From CAZIKF01 sp964539825 (lineage in GTDB: Bacteria > Muiribacteriota > UBA6191): a stretch of DNA of 64,000 nt. Both the position numbers and the translations under genes were made by a program. The stretch spans positions 101,715 through 165,714 of the forward strand of contig CAZIKF010000004.1 in the NCBI GenBank assembly GCA_964539825.1, read 5' to 3'. The notes beneath the pieces were generated by a model that saw nothing but the letters and a program-made list of their open reading frames with translations, was not told the DNA's origin and searched no databases. How positions within the stretch are numbered: position 1 is the first letter of the stretch; every line of letters starts with the position of its first letter. Shown here in pieces: positions 55,701 through 62,718 of this stretch.

Positions 55701-56274
55701 TTTGTCCTTTGGATTCTTCACTCGTGAGGCACTAGAGAATTCTCCCGGTTTCGCACTTCAAGAGGACGAGATTCCTCCGAACCCTGGAAGCACAGTGTTG
55801 AGCCCTGTTCCCTCTCCGAAAGATGTTGGAACAATCCTTAAAATGCCCCTTGAACCCTGCTTATTCTTTGATCAAATCATCGCTTATGATCCAAACGGTT
55901 CCAGTGCCGGTTTGAGCAAGATTGCGGCTCTGAAGAAAGTCAGGCCGACAGAATGGATCTTCTTTTCTCATTTCTATGAAGACCCGGTGATGCCGGGTAG
56001 CTACTCCCTGGACGCTATCAGCCAGGTTTTGAGGTACCTGATGGCTCTGGAGGGGATGGAAATGGATGGCGCATGCTTTGTGACATCTCCTTTTGAATGG
56101 ATGGAATGGGAATACAAAGGCCAGATTAACCTAGATAATGAAGATGTCGTTTATGAAGTAGAAGTCCTTGAAAAGAGCTTGGAACCTACTCCCTACCTGA
56201 AGGCAAAAGCCACGGTATACTGCGACGGAAGACCAATCTACAGAATTAAGACAATCTCAGCCTCTCTTGTTTGA
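49720..56274 (+). CDS. pfaC: PfaC-type subunit: KS-CLF-AT-DH'-DH-DH'-DH
   Basis: The ATG at 49720 overlaps the previous stop, giving 2184 residues; a longer reading from 49555 is rejected. Domains: ketosynthase (1-450; Cys192 in DAACASSL), chain-length factor (about 465-790; the Cys is replaced in FVVFQEENSG), acyltransferase-like domain (about 950-1280; Ser1042 in GFSGGE, His replaced by Phe), a linker with the LHxxFLxxQ motif, then four hot-dog units of which two carry full FabA-like motifs (His1699 in SHFVTDNVMPG, His2084 in SHFYEDPVMPG). This matches the Pfa3 subunit of myxobacteria without its terminal acyltransferase (AGPAT). It sets chain length and double-bond geometry. Confidence 0.93.
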   Translation: MKQEPIAVIGFSCLFPGAQDPSQYWDLIESRRHSFQEVSPGRLGVDPHHIYSPKQVPDHTVSTTCAWQDKPVDLGAFDKTLPELRNWDPYYQWTFHLCSKALSDARCDRQDHSRSGLILGNLAFATESSEGLLEEALIHILESEVNFLEGRELPTRNYPYADVDLHHSARPAQLCGKYFGFGLDPFAIDAACASSLYVVDLACRKLWSGEADLMVAMGVNRAEMIAMQVGFSQLGAYSPTHRCKPFDKNADGLVVGEGGGALVLKKLSDALAAGDEIHCLIMGTGLSGDGQEGGLLTPSSKGQIQAMHSAYSLTGIDPASIDLLECHGTGTPVGDSVELQSIRSIFQSSRTRALAVGSVKSMVGHCLSSAGMASLIKVILAMKKQCLPPTLMESPCAFLEENKDWIEPVRLPLPWNRHNGPRRAGVSGFGFGGTNAHTILQEWDSELEEPGIFPGFAPPEKVAIVAMDCEVGTISGLSELRSALSSQVSMEDQDLSSHWPSCTSTRQLEGSRHAHFLKDRKIPIGRFRMTPREMEHLLPQQLLMLELADRCMRENPRIQKTLDPDKTGVVIGLNWHPHLANHTIRLKAARSLSLLLDRLNRKCSQAQWEELLEEYKNLVSSPVIAEDVIGDIPNFPANRISTEFDLKGPSFVVFQEENSGLKALEIARAYLQTSTVDTMIVGAVDLPLEMKYVLANQRELLQTIPYSEGGAILILKRLEDSQKLDLSAYAQVESLSSCTGSGLSAEIETLVGQFQPSLTSSLNPALDTPLSLEERNSFSLDDRLGYARAAQGLLGIISASLMIAQRWIPLPGSSSSETDSKILPWLRDSEDSVRRILLHGSTREDYHQVLILGDTGQFAKVEAVSGEPVLSLYAGKTHRDLSEALLSGNRIYDTRNLDPGLKILSVVSKSHAELESRTREAIGYLREDPDQILDPNGTYYLKSPLYKPGSLAVVYPGFGNIYPGMGRSLLSRFPHLIHSLERRTDHARTLSASDVLWQADNPDLYSMSVMEISTATTFLSCVLTRLFLDTYQLKPDHVIGFSGGEINSLCALDLWDMNHYFEDAKRSPLFSNIACGEFQALPDHLRGQSPVDWRTFLIQAEETEIQNALQGKEGVYLLMVNAPGECMIGGLNAACEEFLARSGLENRRIPMPQIYHSELLAPFKDELFELWDREFKDPGDLVFHSHARAKSYRADRSEIARSLVETCTSCVRFEPVVEKAYEDGVRVFLELGPNSSVSRYIQKILKDRPHLTVAVNLKERSELLQLAHGLGILASQGVGLDLCEFQNSLMEVSSKEETGSFLTLPISSKQEGRDILEFSKHIAALPSMDLPQVAAEVGQAPEDDQPSPRPQPDSQRENMRRDFFEAQTKLTELHQNFLKEQEFLLQLESGAVPARDTSIEREPLPSYSLEAPAFDQQDILNFAHGKIADVFGPEFEIIDSYPFRTRFPSPPYLLVSRVTEIEGKLHEFKPSRVVTEFDVSGDEWFLVDGRVPISVCIESGQADLFLISYLGIDHKVKGERVYRLLGADFTFFDTPPKAPCTLRYEIHITSFVEHEGTWLFFFEGVGTCSGKPFIRWVNGCAGYFTPEELLAKSATSQPEIPQAQQLSGFSPVRTCLKTSFGQEELNKLVAGDIYGCFGEGFEVPFPGGSSLSRTIPQWANHDLRMVDEIEVFPSGGTHGCGYLKAKLNLRDDHWYFTSHFVTDNVMPGTLMLDGCTQVLDFYLLYCGQGFQARGGRFQPVQNQEIKVKCRGQVIPGMRDLSYFINIRSVENGYRPTVIADALLTSEGKEIVHIENLAMEVFYESVPELPPATTRGHDIFGREVRANEAQMLQLTMGAPSTVFGESYKEFDTSRKLSRMPNPPFSCITRVIDQQGTPGDFSPGATLLTEMDLYHDDWFFQSSFGILPFCILSEALLQPCGLLAQFLEHDLCSDHDRFIRNLSGKMKVHRAVPNTTRRLICQVQLESATHLPEIFLVQYSGTIRDEEGNLIAEGEDLSFGFFTREALENSPGFALQEDEIPPNPGSTVLSPVPSPKDVGTILKMPLEPCLFFDQIIAYDPNGSSAGLSKIAALKKVRPTEWIFFSHFYEDPVMPGSYSLDAISQVLRYLMALEGMEMDGACFVTSPFEWMEWEYKGQINLDNEDVVYEVEVLEKSLEPTPYLKAKATVYCDGRPIYRIKTISASLV

Positions 56275-56311
56275 GCCGATAACCGGTGCTTTGGCAGCGG
56301 TTTTCGGCTCA
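56272..56311 (+). terminator. Hairpin at the end of the pfa operon
   Basis: A 14-bp stem with one mismatch (TGAGCCGATAACCG / CGGTTTTCGGCTCA, 12-base loop) beginning at the pfaC stop codon. The tail is pyrimidine-rich but not a pure T run. Confidence 0.65.
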
Positions 56312-56430
56312 CGTCTCTTCTTACTGGGAGCTTTCGGGTTCCTTTTCACCTATGCATTAGGACTTAATCCTCCAGATTTGTGTCCTTCTCCGCTATAGAG
56401 ACATTTTGGTGGTCTGTCCACGATGCGCGT

Positions 56431-57009
56431 TTACTGGCCCATTCGCTGGACTTGATCCCATAGGAAGAATTTGAATCCTGTGTAGAATTTGGAAGTGCCT
56501 TCTTTGTTATTGGCGGCTGAAATTTTTGAAATCTCTTCCCTGGTGGTTTTCGATGGAGTTGATTTTGCCAGTCTTAAAAATTCAAACTGGGAAAATCGCT
56601 TTGCATAGGCTTGTGCGGCTTCCAGTAGAATCTGGTCCCTTATTTCACTTTGCCTGGCTGCCCTCGCTAACATGATGATATTTGTGACATTGAAGTCTAG
56701 TTTCAGGTTTTGTTGAAATCCTTCAAGAAGAATTCGATCATGTTCTTTGGTGCTCTTGGCTTTTTTGGAGGAGGCCTTGAGCTGATCTACAAAGACAGAT
56801 CGGGCGATCTCTTCTTGAGAGGGTCCTTTTTTGGCCTGAACCTTCTGTTCTCCATTTTCTTCAGCAACTCCTGTCACAGCCTCTTCAGAGCTTTGAGTGA
56901 CGATACCCTCAAAACCAGGTTTCTGAGAGTCTTGCGCAGCTGTAATGAAGGTCAAGGAAAGGAATAACGAAAAGCAAATCAAGTAGAAGCGAATTATTTG
57001 AGAAAGCAT
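56431..57009 (-). CDS. Unknown secreted helical protein
   Basis: The ATG at 57009 follows GGGAGA and opens a signal peptide (FYLICFSLFLSLTFITAA), giving 192 residues. The mature part has a low-complexity acidic/lysine stretch (about 30-70), then a helical domain (SQEEIARSVFVDQLKASSKKAKS; ILLEAAQAYAKRFSQFEFLRLA). No family recognised. It converges on the pfa operon. Confidence 0.65.
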   Translation of the reverse strand: MLSQIIRFYLICFSLFLSLTFITAAQDSQKPGFEGIVTQSSEEAVTGVAEENGEQKVQAKKGPSQEEIARSVFVDQLKASSKKAKSTKEHDRILLEGFQQNLKLDFNVTNIIMLARAARQSEIRDQILLEAAQAYAKRFSQFEFLRLAKSTPSKTTREEISKISAANNKEGTSKFYTGFKFFLWDQVQRMGQ

Positions 57010-57442
57010 CAATATTCTCCCTATTGTTGAAAAAAGACTACGAGACTTTTGAAGAAAAGTTCTCCGGTCAGTAAGAGTGAAAAGATACTCGCCTAGGCTA
57101 CCAGGTCTAATTGTTGTCCGCGAATGGGATCCAGGTTTTTTTGGCTCTTCTGTAGGTATGGATTGTGTTTGTAGTGGTGATATTTAGCTGAACCATTTTG
57201 ATTCTGCTCGGAAGAAGCGCTTTGTCCTCGCCGGGTGCTATTGATTTCCTCATGGGATTTCTTTTCGATATCCCTGATTTTACCCTCCTCCCTGAGGGAT
57301 TAAATCCTATCCTTCTATCTATATTATGCGCTTTTTTTTTTGGTTCTTGCTGAGTAACTTGGTGCTATGAGAAACATACGGCACTTTGTTTCGTACCATT
57401 TTTCAGAAGGCTAATCAAATCAAGTTCCACAGGGATTTTTCT
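57010..57442. other. Spacer with a possible small minus-strand coding frame
   Basis: About 430 bases with no standard gene. On the minus strand, AGGGAGGAGGG (57283-57293) precedes an open frame ending at 57093 that reads like protein (SAKYHHYKHNPYLQKSQK, then NLDPIRGQQLDLVA) but has no ATG, GTG or TTG; the codon at the right distance is ATC at 57278. An overlapping frame begins with ATG but encodes an unremarkable basic peptide. Support for either is weak. Confidence 0.3.
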
Positions 57443-58921
57443 ATGCTCACATTCAAAGAGTTTTCATTGGTTTTAAACCTGTTTGTCTTGCTCATGGCGC
57501 CAGGCATACTTCACGCCCAACAGGGGAAGTATCAGGAGCTTCTGAACGAGTACAGACCTCATCTCTTTGCGACTGCAAAGGAGTTTTCACCGCCAGTGGC
57601 AGTTGAGAGCATGCTGGACCATGGTTACCTGGTGGATTTAGAAACCGAAGAGGTCGTGCTGGGTGCGAACCAAAAACCACTGAAACTCAATCAGGAAACT
57701 CTAAAGCGTTACAACGAAGAAAAGTATGCAGTGAAACTCCATACTGACTACACGAGGCTCTATGGAGACTCTCACGAAGAAAACTTCAATAACTCCCAAC
57801 CGGTTGTTTATGCCAGAGCCGTTGAAGATCCTGAGGAACATGTCCTTGCCCTACAGTATTTCTTTTTTTATGCGGGAAGTTATACGGGTAAACTCATCAT
57901 TCCCATTCAGATGAAGTGGCATGAAGGTGATACGGAATATGCCCAGATTCTCCTCAATTCAGAAACCCTTCAGCCCATCGGCGCCACCAGCTCTATCCAT
58001 TATTATGGCAAATCCAAGAGCTGGGATAAGCTCCTAAGATCTGAAGATGGGCGCGTAAAGATGTTTATTGCGCAGCACTCCCATGCTACCTACTTTACCC
58101 CCTCCGGGAGGAGAGGACATCAGGCCATGGTGGGAAACCTTGGTTTTGGTGGTGAACTTATTGTCTCCCTGAAGACAGTTTGGGATGTTTGCAAAGAAGA
58201 GCGTGAAATTGACTATGAACTCATCATTCCTGATCAAGACTCCATGGTCTTTCAATGGAAGGGACGATGGGGAGCCAAGAAGAAGTATTTAGATGAGGAC
58301 CACAGCGCTAAATCTCGAGAGCTTGGTCCCAGAAGCTTTGCCTATAGAAATGCCCTTTCAGATAAGCTCAGCATGTGGGAGAGTCCCGCTCTCTTCGCCT
58401 ACTTCTACTACCACCCCTCCCAGCTCTACCAGAAATTGGTTATGGCTACCAAAAAGATAGAGGATAAGGAAGTGCTGGAAGATATCTACGATCTGATGGT
58501 TGGTGTAGGTCGGATGCGGGCTCGGGTCGACTATACCCTGATGAAGCGAAGTAGTGAATTTGATTCACTACAGGCCAAGATCCTCGCTGAAGCAACTCCC
58601 TTTGTAGTTTTCGCAGCGCGGCACAAACAGCTACAGAAGATCTATGCTGCCGGTCAAAAGAAAATAGGGGCTTCGAAGTTTAGAAAAGTAATCAGAGCGA
58701 TCGCCAAGAAGCAGCTCAAAGTTTTGAATCAAGTCATTCACGCTAGCGATCTCGATATAGAATCCATTCAGGATGAGCCCCTCAATCTCTTTAATATCAA
58801 ACCTGGAAAACTTGCTTTGATTCTGTCGCACCTCACTGGTTTGAGCAAAGACAGTCTCTATGAAATTTACAAGGGTAGTTCCCAGACTCAAATCGGAGAT
58901 CAACTCTATAGTGCAAAGTAA
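57443..58921 (+). CDS. Vps62-like secreted protein
   Basis: The ATG at 57443 follows AGGGA and opens a signal peptide (SLVLNLFVLLMAPGILHA), giving 492 residues. The middle part (ALQYFFFYAGSYTG, KWHEGDTEYAQILLN, FIAQHSHATYF, GPRSFAYRNALSDKLSMWESPALF) has the YxFFY…HEGDxE…QHSHATY spacing of the Vps62-type fold found in fungal and bacterial proteins of unknown function. The C-terminal ~140 residues are helical. The catalytic nature, if any, is unknown. Confidence 0.7.
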   Translation: MLTFKEFSLVLNLFVLLMAPGILHAQQGKYQELLNEYRPHLFATAKEFSPPVAVESMLDHGYLVDLETEEVVLGANQKPLKLNQETLKRYNEEKYAVKLHTDYTRLYGDSHEENFNNSQPVVYARAVEDPEEHVLALQYFFFYAGSYTGKLIIPIQMKWHEGDTEYAQILLNSETLQPIGATSSIHYYGKSKSWDKLLRSEDGRVKMFIAQHSHATYFTPSGRRGHQAMVGNLGFGGELIVSLKTVWDVCKEEREIDYELIIPDQDSMVFQWKGRWGAKKKYLDEDHSAKSRELGPRSFAYRNALSDKLSMWESPALFAYFYYHPSQLYQKLVMATKKIEDKEVLEDIYDLMVGVGRMRARVDYTLMKRSSEFDSLQAKILAEATPFVVFAARHKQLQKIYAAGQKKIGASKFRKVIRAIAKKQLKVLNQVIHASDLDIESIQDEPLNLFNIKPGKLALILSHLTGLSKDSLYEIYKGSSQTQIGDQLYSAK

Positions 58922-58960
58922 ACTTTGAAGCCTGAAGACTACCAGAAGATAGGCTGCTGG

Positions 58961-59521
58961 CTACTTTCTTCGACGGGCTTTGCTTCGCATTCGTCTTAGT
59001 TCATTTTCCATATCACTGCCAGGAAATTTCTCCAACGCCCACTTACCTAGCTCCTCTAGCTCCTTCCATTCGCGCATGTTTTCAAGGAGTCTGCCAAAAT
59101 TTCTGGCGGTTAGCGCTGTGGGCCAGAGCCTGAGAGCCTCCAGATAATAAGTTCTGGCCTGAAACTGAAGAGGTTCAATCTTCTCCCTCCTGGCCTTTTC
59201 AGCAAGGCTGACTCCCAGGTCATTGAAGGCTTCGGCTACCATGCTTAGTTGCCTGGTACCTAAATTTTTAGTGTCATAAAATCGAAACTCATCGAGGAGG
59301 GGCTGTAGGTATTCAATGGTAGCCCTGTGGTCCCTGACGGTGGATCCTTCATTGTTTCGGTAGGATCGCTTCAGCGCTTTTTGGATGGCCTCAAGCAACT
59401 TTGATGTAGGCGATGTTCGAACTGGCTTATCACTAAAAAGGGCAGCTTCCTTCTTCCCCAGAGGCTGATCCAGGGTACGGATTGTGGGGCAATCCTTGGA
59501 GCCAAAATCCTTGGAAGACAT
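58961..59521 (-). CDS. Unknown TPR-like protein
   Basis: A 186-residue cytosolic protein with helical pairs typical of TPR folds (QLSMVAEAFNDLGVSLAEKARR; ARTYYLEALRLWPTALTARNFGRLLENMREWKELEELGKWALEKFPG) and an arginine-rich C-terminus. It starts four bases after the metallo-hydrolase stop, so is probably co-expressed with it. Confidence 0.65.
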   Translation of the reverse strand: MSSKDFGSKDCPTIRTLDQPLGKKEAALFSDKPVRTSPTSKLLEAIQKALKRSYRNNEGSTVRDHRATIEYLQPLLDEFRFYDTKNLGTRQLSMVAEAFNDLGVSLAEKARREKIEPLQFQARTYYLEALRLWPTALTARNFGRLLENMREWKELEELGKWALEKFPGSDMENELRRMRSKARRRK

Positions 59522-59525
59522 GAAT

Positions 59526-60428
59526 CTAATGGTGAGCTGTGCTTCTCAAGCTCCCCGTAATGGTTTCCAACCACTTTGAAGTGGAGATGAAACCGGTACC
59601 CCAGGAATTCCATTTTTCCGGAAGTCCGGCTTTCAAAATTTCCTGATCCCGCATCCCCTTTGCTAATCGTTGTTTGACCAATCCGGTAGTTTCCAGAAGC
59701 ATCTGATAGAACAACTTGAGATCTCCAAGTGTAGCCAGGGGGCCATGACCGGGTATGATCTTGACATTGCTTTTTGCACTCTCTATGACGCTCAAGACAT
59801 TGTTAGTATATCCGTCGAGACTGCCTCCCGAGTCCAGGTCTACAAAGGGGAATTTTCCATTGAAGAAATGATCACCCATATGAATTACATTGGAGGAACT
59901 AAAAAAAACGATGGAATCACCATCTGTGTGTCCTACAGGAAAATGGCGGATCCTGATTTCTTCAGAATTAAAGTAAAGCTTGATGGAATCCTGGTAGGTC
60001 AAGATGGGCCATGACTGTTCCGGGGCAGGTTCAAAGATCTTTTTTCCCCTGGTTTGTCGGCTTCTCAAACGAGCGCGTACATTCTCATGGGAGAGAATGG
60101 GAACTTTCCAGCCAAAGACCTGGTTGCCATCGGTATGATCCTGGTGCCAGTGGGTATTCAAAAGAAATTTTATAGGTCCTGGTTTGATCCTTTCCACGGC
60201 TCGTTCGATCTTATCAGCCAGGGGAGCAAACTGGGCATCGATAAGAAAAATTCCATCTGTACCTGCGCTAACCCCTATATTGCCACCTGCTCCCTGAAGC
60301 ATATATACCATTCCCGCGACATGGACAGCCTGAATTTTGACATTCTCAAACCCGGCGCCAAATCCCATACAGACAAAGTGTAAACCCAGGATTACAGGGA
60401 GTTGAACTGCGGCTTTTCTTAAACTCAT
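59526..60428 (-). CDS. Secreted MBL-fold metallo-hydrolase
   Basis: A 300-residue protein with an N-terminal signal peptide (VQLPVILGLHFVCMGFGA). The metal motif THWHQDHTDG supplies His93, His95, Asp97 and His98; the remaining ligands are in FPVGHTDGDS, HMGDHFF and IPGHGP. The layout is that of the periplasmic cyclase-like/quinoprotein-relay-like MBL group (family names vary), not of a true beta-lactamase. Substrate unknown. Confidence 0.88.
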   Translation of the reverse strand: MSLRKAAVQLPVILGLHFVCMGFGAGFENVKIQAVHVAGMVYMLQGAGGNIGVSAGTDGIFLIDAQFAPLADKIERAVERIKPGPIKFLLNTHWHQDHTDGNQVFGWKVPILSHENVRARLRSRQTRGKKIFEPAPEQSWPILTYQDSIKLYFNSEEIRIRHFPVGHTDGDSIVFFSSSNVIHMGDHFFNGKFPFVDLDSGGSLDGYTNNVLSVIESAKSNVKIIPGHGPLATLGDLKLFYQMLLETTGLVKQRLAKGMRDQEILKAGLPEKWNSWGTGFISTSKWLETITGSLRSTAHH

Positions 60429-60468
60429 CCGATTGGTTCGTGCCTATTTTCTTATCAGCAGGAAAGTC

Positions 60469-60774
60469 CTAATTCAGTGAGGGCTTATTGGAATCTTCCA
60501 GCTCAGGAAAGTGAGACAGAAGTGGGTTGTTGATAGGCTCTTGAGAGGAATCTGCTTCAAGGTTTCGTTCAGCCACGTAGGTAGAATAATCTTCACCATC
60601 TACAAGAACGTGATACCAGGGAGCATCCTTTGGAGGGTCCGAGGTAGTCATCTGCTCATACCACTCCTCAGAGAAGCTAAAGGTGGGGTCTACATCTACA
60701 ATCATTCCACGATAATCGAATAGTGTGTGGTGAACATACTGACCTATTGAGAACTTGCAGTCGGTAGAATCCAT
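60469..60774 (-). CDS. hspQ: HspQ, heat-shock protein (hemimethylated-DNA-binding YccV family)
   Basis: A 101-residue protein with the family core KFSIGQYVHHTLFDYRGMI, VDVDPTFSFSEEWYEQM, PWYHVLVDGEDYSTYVAERNLE and PINNPLL. AGGGGGG precedes the ATG. HspQ is an adaptor and specificity enhancer of the Lon protease in enterobacteria. It has a short C-terminal extension here. It stands alone, with a candidate promoter 60 bases upstream. Confidence 0.93.
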   Translation of the reverse strand: MDSTDCKFSIGQYVHHTLFDYRGMIVDVDPTFSFSEEWYEQMTTSDPPKDAPWYHVLVDGEDYSTYVAERNLEADSSQEPINNPLLSHFPELEDSNKPSLN

Positions 60775-60831
60775 TCGTCCCCCCTCTCAATCAGAACGCA
60801 GACAGACAAAAACCAGGTGCCCCGTTTTCTC

Positions 60832-60860
60832 ATTATATACACAAAACAAAGCGTTTGCCT
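60832..60860 (-). promoter_or_regulatory. Candidate hspQ promoter
   Basis: On the minus strand a perfect TATAAT at 60837-60832 lies 57 bases before the hspQ start. The matching -35 position holds only a weak AGGCAA. No heat-shock (sigma-32-like) consensus is visible. Confidence 0.35.
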
Positions 60861-61065
60861 GGATTCCCGGACAAAACAGAATTCTACAATTCCTGAGCTC
60901 ACTGCTGATGAGCCTTCTTGAGGTTGAACCTACAAGTGGGTAAAGCACTTGTATTACGGGATACAAAGCACTGAAGAGAATTGATGCAAATCCTTAAAGG
61001 TGATTTCTAATCCGGGAATTTTCTTCATGACCAGATTCCTCCGCAGAGTCGTCCAGGATGATGCA
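60861..61065. other. Spacer without recognised gene
   Basis: About 200 bases between the hspQ promoter and the palindromic element. A short plus-strand frame overlapping hspQ (60755-60943) shows no supporting features. I see nothing else. Confidence 0.4.
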
Positions 61066-61150
61066 AGGAGTCTGTCGGAGAATTGCCTCCGCCTTGATCC
61101 TGAATTTTTCGCTCGGTCTCGTGACAAACTCAATTCTCCGACAGACTCCT
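61066..61150. repeat. Palindromic MITE-like element with perfect 20-bp inverted arms
   Basis: Arms at 61066-61085 (AGGAGTCTGTCGGAGAATTG) and 61131-61150 are exact reverse complements, separated by 45 bases. The right arm supplies the last codons (RSLSEN) and stop of the GT2 gene. A diverged copy lies at 34697-34756. Confidence 0.85.
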
Positions 61151-62611
61151 GGTGAGCGAGTTTCCAAAATCCAGGGCTGAAATCCATTCCGTGAAGGAAC
61201 CAATGGAAATCATGAGAAATCCCATGGTGTAAAGGACCAAAAAAGGTACCAGAAAATAAAATCCCGTGGTCGCGTTAAGGAGGGCAATAATGCCTACCCC
61301 GGCAAGAGAAAGCTCCACCAGAAACTGAAGATTTCTTGTTGGAAGGTACTTTCTTTTTAAATTGCCAGCCTTGGGCGTACGGACAAAGGGTGAATCCACT
61401 CCCGTTATAGCTTGCCAAACCGCGCGGGTGTTATTCCAGGCCATGCCGCAACCGAGCGCAATCATGAGAATATAAAAGAAGATTCCACCGGGTACCTCTT
61501 TGTTCAGAGCTTTTTGGGATAACTGGTAGAGCATACTTGGGCCGGTAGATGCGAACAGGATGAATACAAAGAAGTATTCAAGGGGAAATTGTAGCAGTAG
61601 TTCTGGATGAAACAGGATGTAGCATCCGATTAGAAAATTCAGCACAAGCAGTGGATGAATCAGGTAGTGGGTAAGATGAAATCCAGCCTCTACTTTTTGC
61701 ATAAGGGTGGCAGAAGATTTCAAAATACGCGGAAACAGTTTTATAAGGGTCTGAATTGATCCTTTGGCCCATCGAAATTGCTGGGATTTGAAGGCGAAAA
61801 TGGACTCAGGAATTTCAGAAGGACAGGGTAAATCCAGGGCATAGTCTAGTTTCCAACCCGCTAGCTGGGCACGGTAGGAGAGATCAAGGTCTTCGGTGAG
61901 GGTGTCTCCCTCCCAGTTTCCCGCCTCTTCAATCGCCTGACGCCGCCATACTCCGGCTGTGCCGTTGAAGTTCATGAAGTAACCATTCCACGCTCTGGCG
62001 GGTTGTTCAATGGCGAAATGTCCATCCATTCCCACAGCCTGAAAGCGTGTCCAAAAGCTGGCTCCAGCATTGATATATTCCCAGCGTCCCTGGATCAAGC
62101 CCAGATCTGGATCTTGAATGAGCCTGCTAACTGCCTTGAGAACAAAATCTCTACCGGGACGAAAATCAGCGTCAAAGATTGCGATCATCGCACTTGGATC
62201 TAACTCAAGACCCGCCTTTAGCGCACCCGCCTTAAATCCCGTTCTTATGCTGCGGCGAACATGAGAAAACTGAAATTTCAATGCGCGGGTCTTCAGGTAT
62301 TCATCCACTACATGAGAGGTCTCATCATCAGAATCATCCAGAATTTGTACCCTGAGTCGATCTGCCTGGTAATCCAATTGATTCACTGAATCGAGGAGTT
62401 GTTCAATGGAACTATGTTCGTTATAGATTGGTAATTGAACCAACACCGACGGTGGGTCAGAAAACAAGGGAAATCCCAAATTTTGACGAGTTTTTCTTGC
62501 CCGCAAAAACTGGTAGCAGGCCAGGTACGCATGTATACCCATGAGCAATAGAAAACTCACATTCAGGGCGTAGACTCCTATTAGGAGATGGTTCAAAAGT
62601 TCTTCTATCAT
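61130..62611 (-). CDS. Cellulose-synthase-like family 2 glycosyltransferase
   Basis: A 493-residue membrane glycosyltransferase: N-terminal TM (8-30), GT2 catalytic domain with Asp92/Asp93 (ILDDSDDE), DAD at 147-149 (IAIFDADFRP), TED at 239-241 (LTEDLDLS) and QQFRW at 277-281, then four or five C-terminal TM segments. This is the processive/CSLA-like architecture, polymerising or transferring hexoses across the inner membrane. The last six residues come from the right arm of a palindromic repeat, so the original C-terminus may have been altered by insertion. Confidence 0.9.
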   Translation of the reverse strand: MIEELLNHLLIGVYALNVSFLLLMGIHAYLACYQFLRARKTRQNLGFPLFSDPPSVLVQLPIYNEHSSIEQLLDSVNQLDYQADRLRVQILDDSDDETSHVVDEYLKTRALKFQFSHVRRSIRTGFKAGALKAGLELDPSAMIAIFDADFRPGRDFVLKAVSRLIQDPDLGLIQGRWEYINAGASFWTRFQAVGMDGHFAIEQPARAWNGYFMNFNGTAGVWRRQAIEEAGNWEGDTLTEDLDLSYRAQLAGWKLDYALDLPCPSEIPESIFAFKSQQFRWAKGSIQTLIKLFPRILKSSATLMQKVEAGFHLTHYLIHPLLVLNFLIGCYILFHPELLLQFPLEYFFVFILFASTGPSMLYQLSQKALNKEVPGGIFFYILMIALGCGMAWNNTRAVWQAITGVDSPFVRTPKAGNLKRKYLPTRNLQFLVELSLAGVGIIALLNATTGFYFLVPFLVLYTMGFLMISIGSFTEWISALDFGNSLTRSLSEN

Positions 62612-62718
62612 TTTGCTTCTACTCGATTCCTACCAGGGAGACAACCATGCCACAGAGAGTTCTTTATTTTTTAGATCAGGTGAATTGAGTCGCCAGAATA
62701 TATGGTTCCTTACAGCCT

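Noticed and set aside
56427..56445. TTTACTGGCCC at the end of the gene at 56431, like the repeat copy at 21141
   Set aside because: It encodes the C-terminus (MGQ-stop) and does not continue into the GTCC core.
59526..60428. Metallo-beta-lactamase conferring resistance
   Set aside because: The fold and metal motif are shared by many hydrolases; there is no evidence here for a true beta-lactamase.
60755..60943. Plus-strand frame of 62 codons overlapping the hspQ start
   Set aside because: It overlaps the hspQ start and promoter and has no ribosome-binding site or family resemblance.
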